Origin: Mucilaginibacter endophyticus
Lineage (GTDB): Bacteria; Bacteroidota; Bacteroidia; Sphingobacteriales; Sphingobacteriaceae
Length of the DNA stretch: 64,000 nucleotides
Assembly: GCF_003351025.1 (NCBI RefSeq)
Contig: NZ_QPCG01000005.1
Coordinates: forward strand, 590,360 to 654,359
Direction: 5' to 3'
Below, in pieces: positions 63,558 through 64,000 of this stretch. Under the pieces are notes generated by a model. That model searched no databases, was not told the DNA's origin, and saw nothing but the letters and a program-made list of their open reading frames with translations. Positions within the stretch are counted from its first letter, which is position 1; the number at the start of each line of letters is the position of its first letter. Both the position numbers and the translations under genes were made by a program.

Positions 63558-64000
63558 AATTATCAGGTACAAAAGTAACAAAAAATGCCCCGTAACTTAT
63601 GACGGTGGTCACAAATTACAAATAAATGAGGTGTAAGGGATGGGCGTTCGAAAGTTAGATTTGAATTTGGGGGGATTTGTCGTGTAAAGGAAAGGTGTTG
63701 AGAAGAGAAGAATCAGACATTAGTAATGCTTTATAGATGATTAGGGCGCTGCCTGCGGCCGAACTATTCGCTCCTGCACATGGAATTAGCCACAGGCCGG
63801 TATCCCAATGTCATTAGGCTAAGATTGACAGGCTGCACCAGAGGTGCAAAAGGTCTGTAGAAGACAAGGTAGAACAGATTTTTAGTGTGCCGTAGGTACA
63901 CGACTCCGGCGTTCCGTACCTCTGGCACGGCTTGTTCTTGAATATGTTATTGCTACAAACCTTTACCCCCTATGGGGGATTTCCTTAACTTAATGATATT
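63558..64000. repeat. Non-coding end with hemH promoter and a dispersed-repeat-like tract
   Basis: The first part holds the minus-strand TACTTTTG (63570-63577). From about 63741 onwards the sequence resembles interspersed Bacteroidota repeats: a GCTGCACCAGAGGTGCA palindrome near 63832, GTGCCGTAGGTACACG at 63887, and CGTACCTCTGGCACGG near 63915. GTGCCGTAGGTAC and GTACCTCTGGCAC are roughly complementary. No gene is visible and the element runs off the window. Confidence 0.55.

Noticed and set aside
1..64000. CRISPR arrays, rRNA genes, complete insertion sequences or prophage
   Set aside because: No regularly spaced repeats, rRNA sequence, transposase, integrase or phage structural gene was seen in either strand.

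Overview
The window looks like a chromosomal segment of a soil or freshwater Bacteroidota of the family Sphingobacteriaceae, most like Mucilaginibacter or Pedobacter. The grounds are SusC/SusD and hybrid two-component genes, LytTR-like sites, TAnnTTTG promoter elements with few Shine-Dalgarno sequences, FtsX-type permeases of the Bacteroidota kind, and dispersed palindromes. The genus is my inference from gene style, not a computed placement.

Layout. (1) 1-13.8 kb: a polysaccharide utilization locus with a SusC porin (5' end outside the window), SusD, a GH29 fucosidase-like enzyme, a GH2 enzyme, a secreted parallel beta-helix protein and a one-protein hybrid two-component sensor/regulator. 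(2) 13.9-23.6 kb: a Tat-exported bicupin with its own tatA, a membrane-anchored di-haem protein (Haem_bd plus cytochrome P460-like domain) with a small lipoprotein, and an HAE1-type RND efflux operon headed by a small membrane protein. All three units carry the same 30-bp bipartite motif, a 21-bp-spaced direct repeat, and a similar -7 element sits 29 bp downstream in each. This is the strongest candidate for an undescribed regulon here. (3) 24.0-27.7 kb: one open frame joining a multi-TM AraC-type regulator to a complete FtsX/MacB-type permease. (4) 27.9-37.4 kb: a DUF302 protein, then a copper/heavy-metal resistance operon with two CusB-like adaptors, a TolC-like protein, a CusA-type pump split into two overlapping frames, a metal-binding secreted protein, two small secreted proteins and an AraC regulator with an HMA-like CxxC sensor segment. 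(5) 37.5-43.6 kb: a decayed tRNA-Phe 3' fragment, a two-module lipoprotein, purL and an intact tRNA-Phe. (6) 43.8-50.3 kb: a pair of HDR-like iron-sulfur proteins, a PAS protein, an outer-membrane barrel and small orphans. (7) 50.5-55.4 kb: the translation block rplM-rpsI-rpsB-tsf, then nagA and pyrH. (8) 55.5-63.6 kb: M1 aminopeptidase, a CrtI/CrtD-like desaturase, a GH13 lipoprotein, a cold-shock protein and hemH. The last 260 bases resemble a dispersed intergenic repeat that runs off the edge.

How the genes work together. SusCD and the glycosidases would import and trim a fucosylated glycan under control of the hybrid regulator. The copper operon is a tripartite export system next to its probable metal-responsive regulator. 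The motif-linked group joins extracytoplasmic cupin and haem proteins with drug-type efflux, which suggests a shared envelope or redox stress signal (inference). Dispersed inverted repeats at 4.3, 53.3, 59.7 and 63.8 kb lie between genes and are not explained by the coding annotation.
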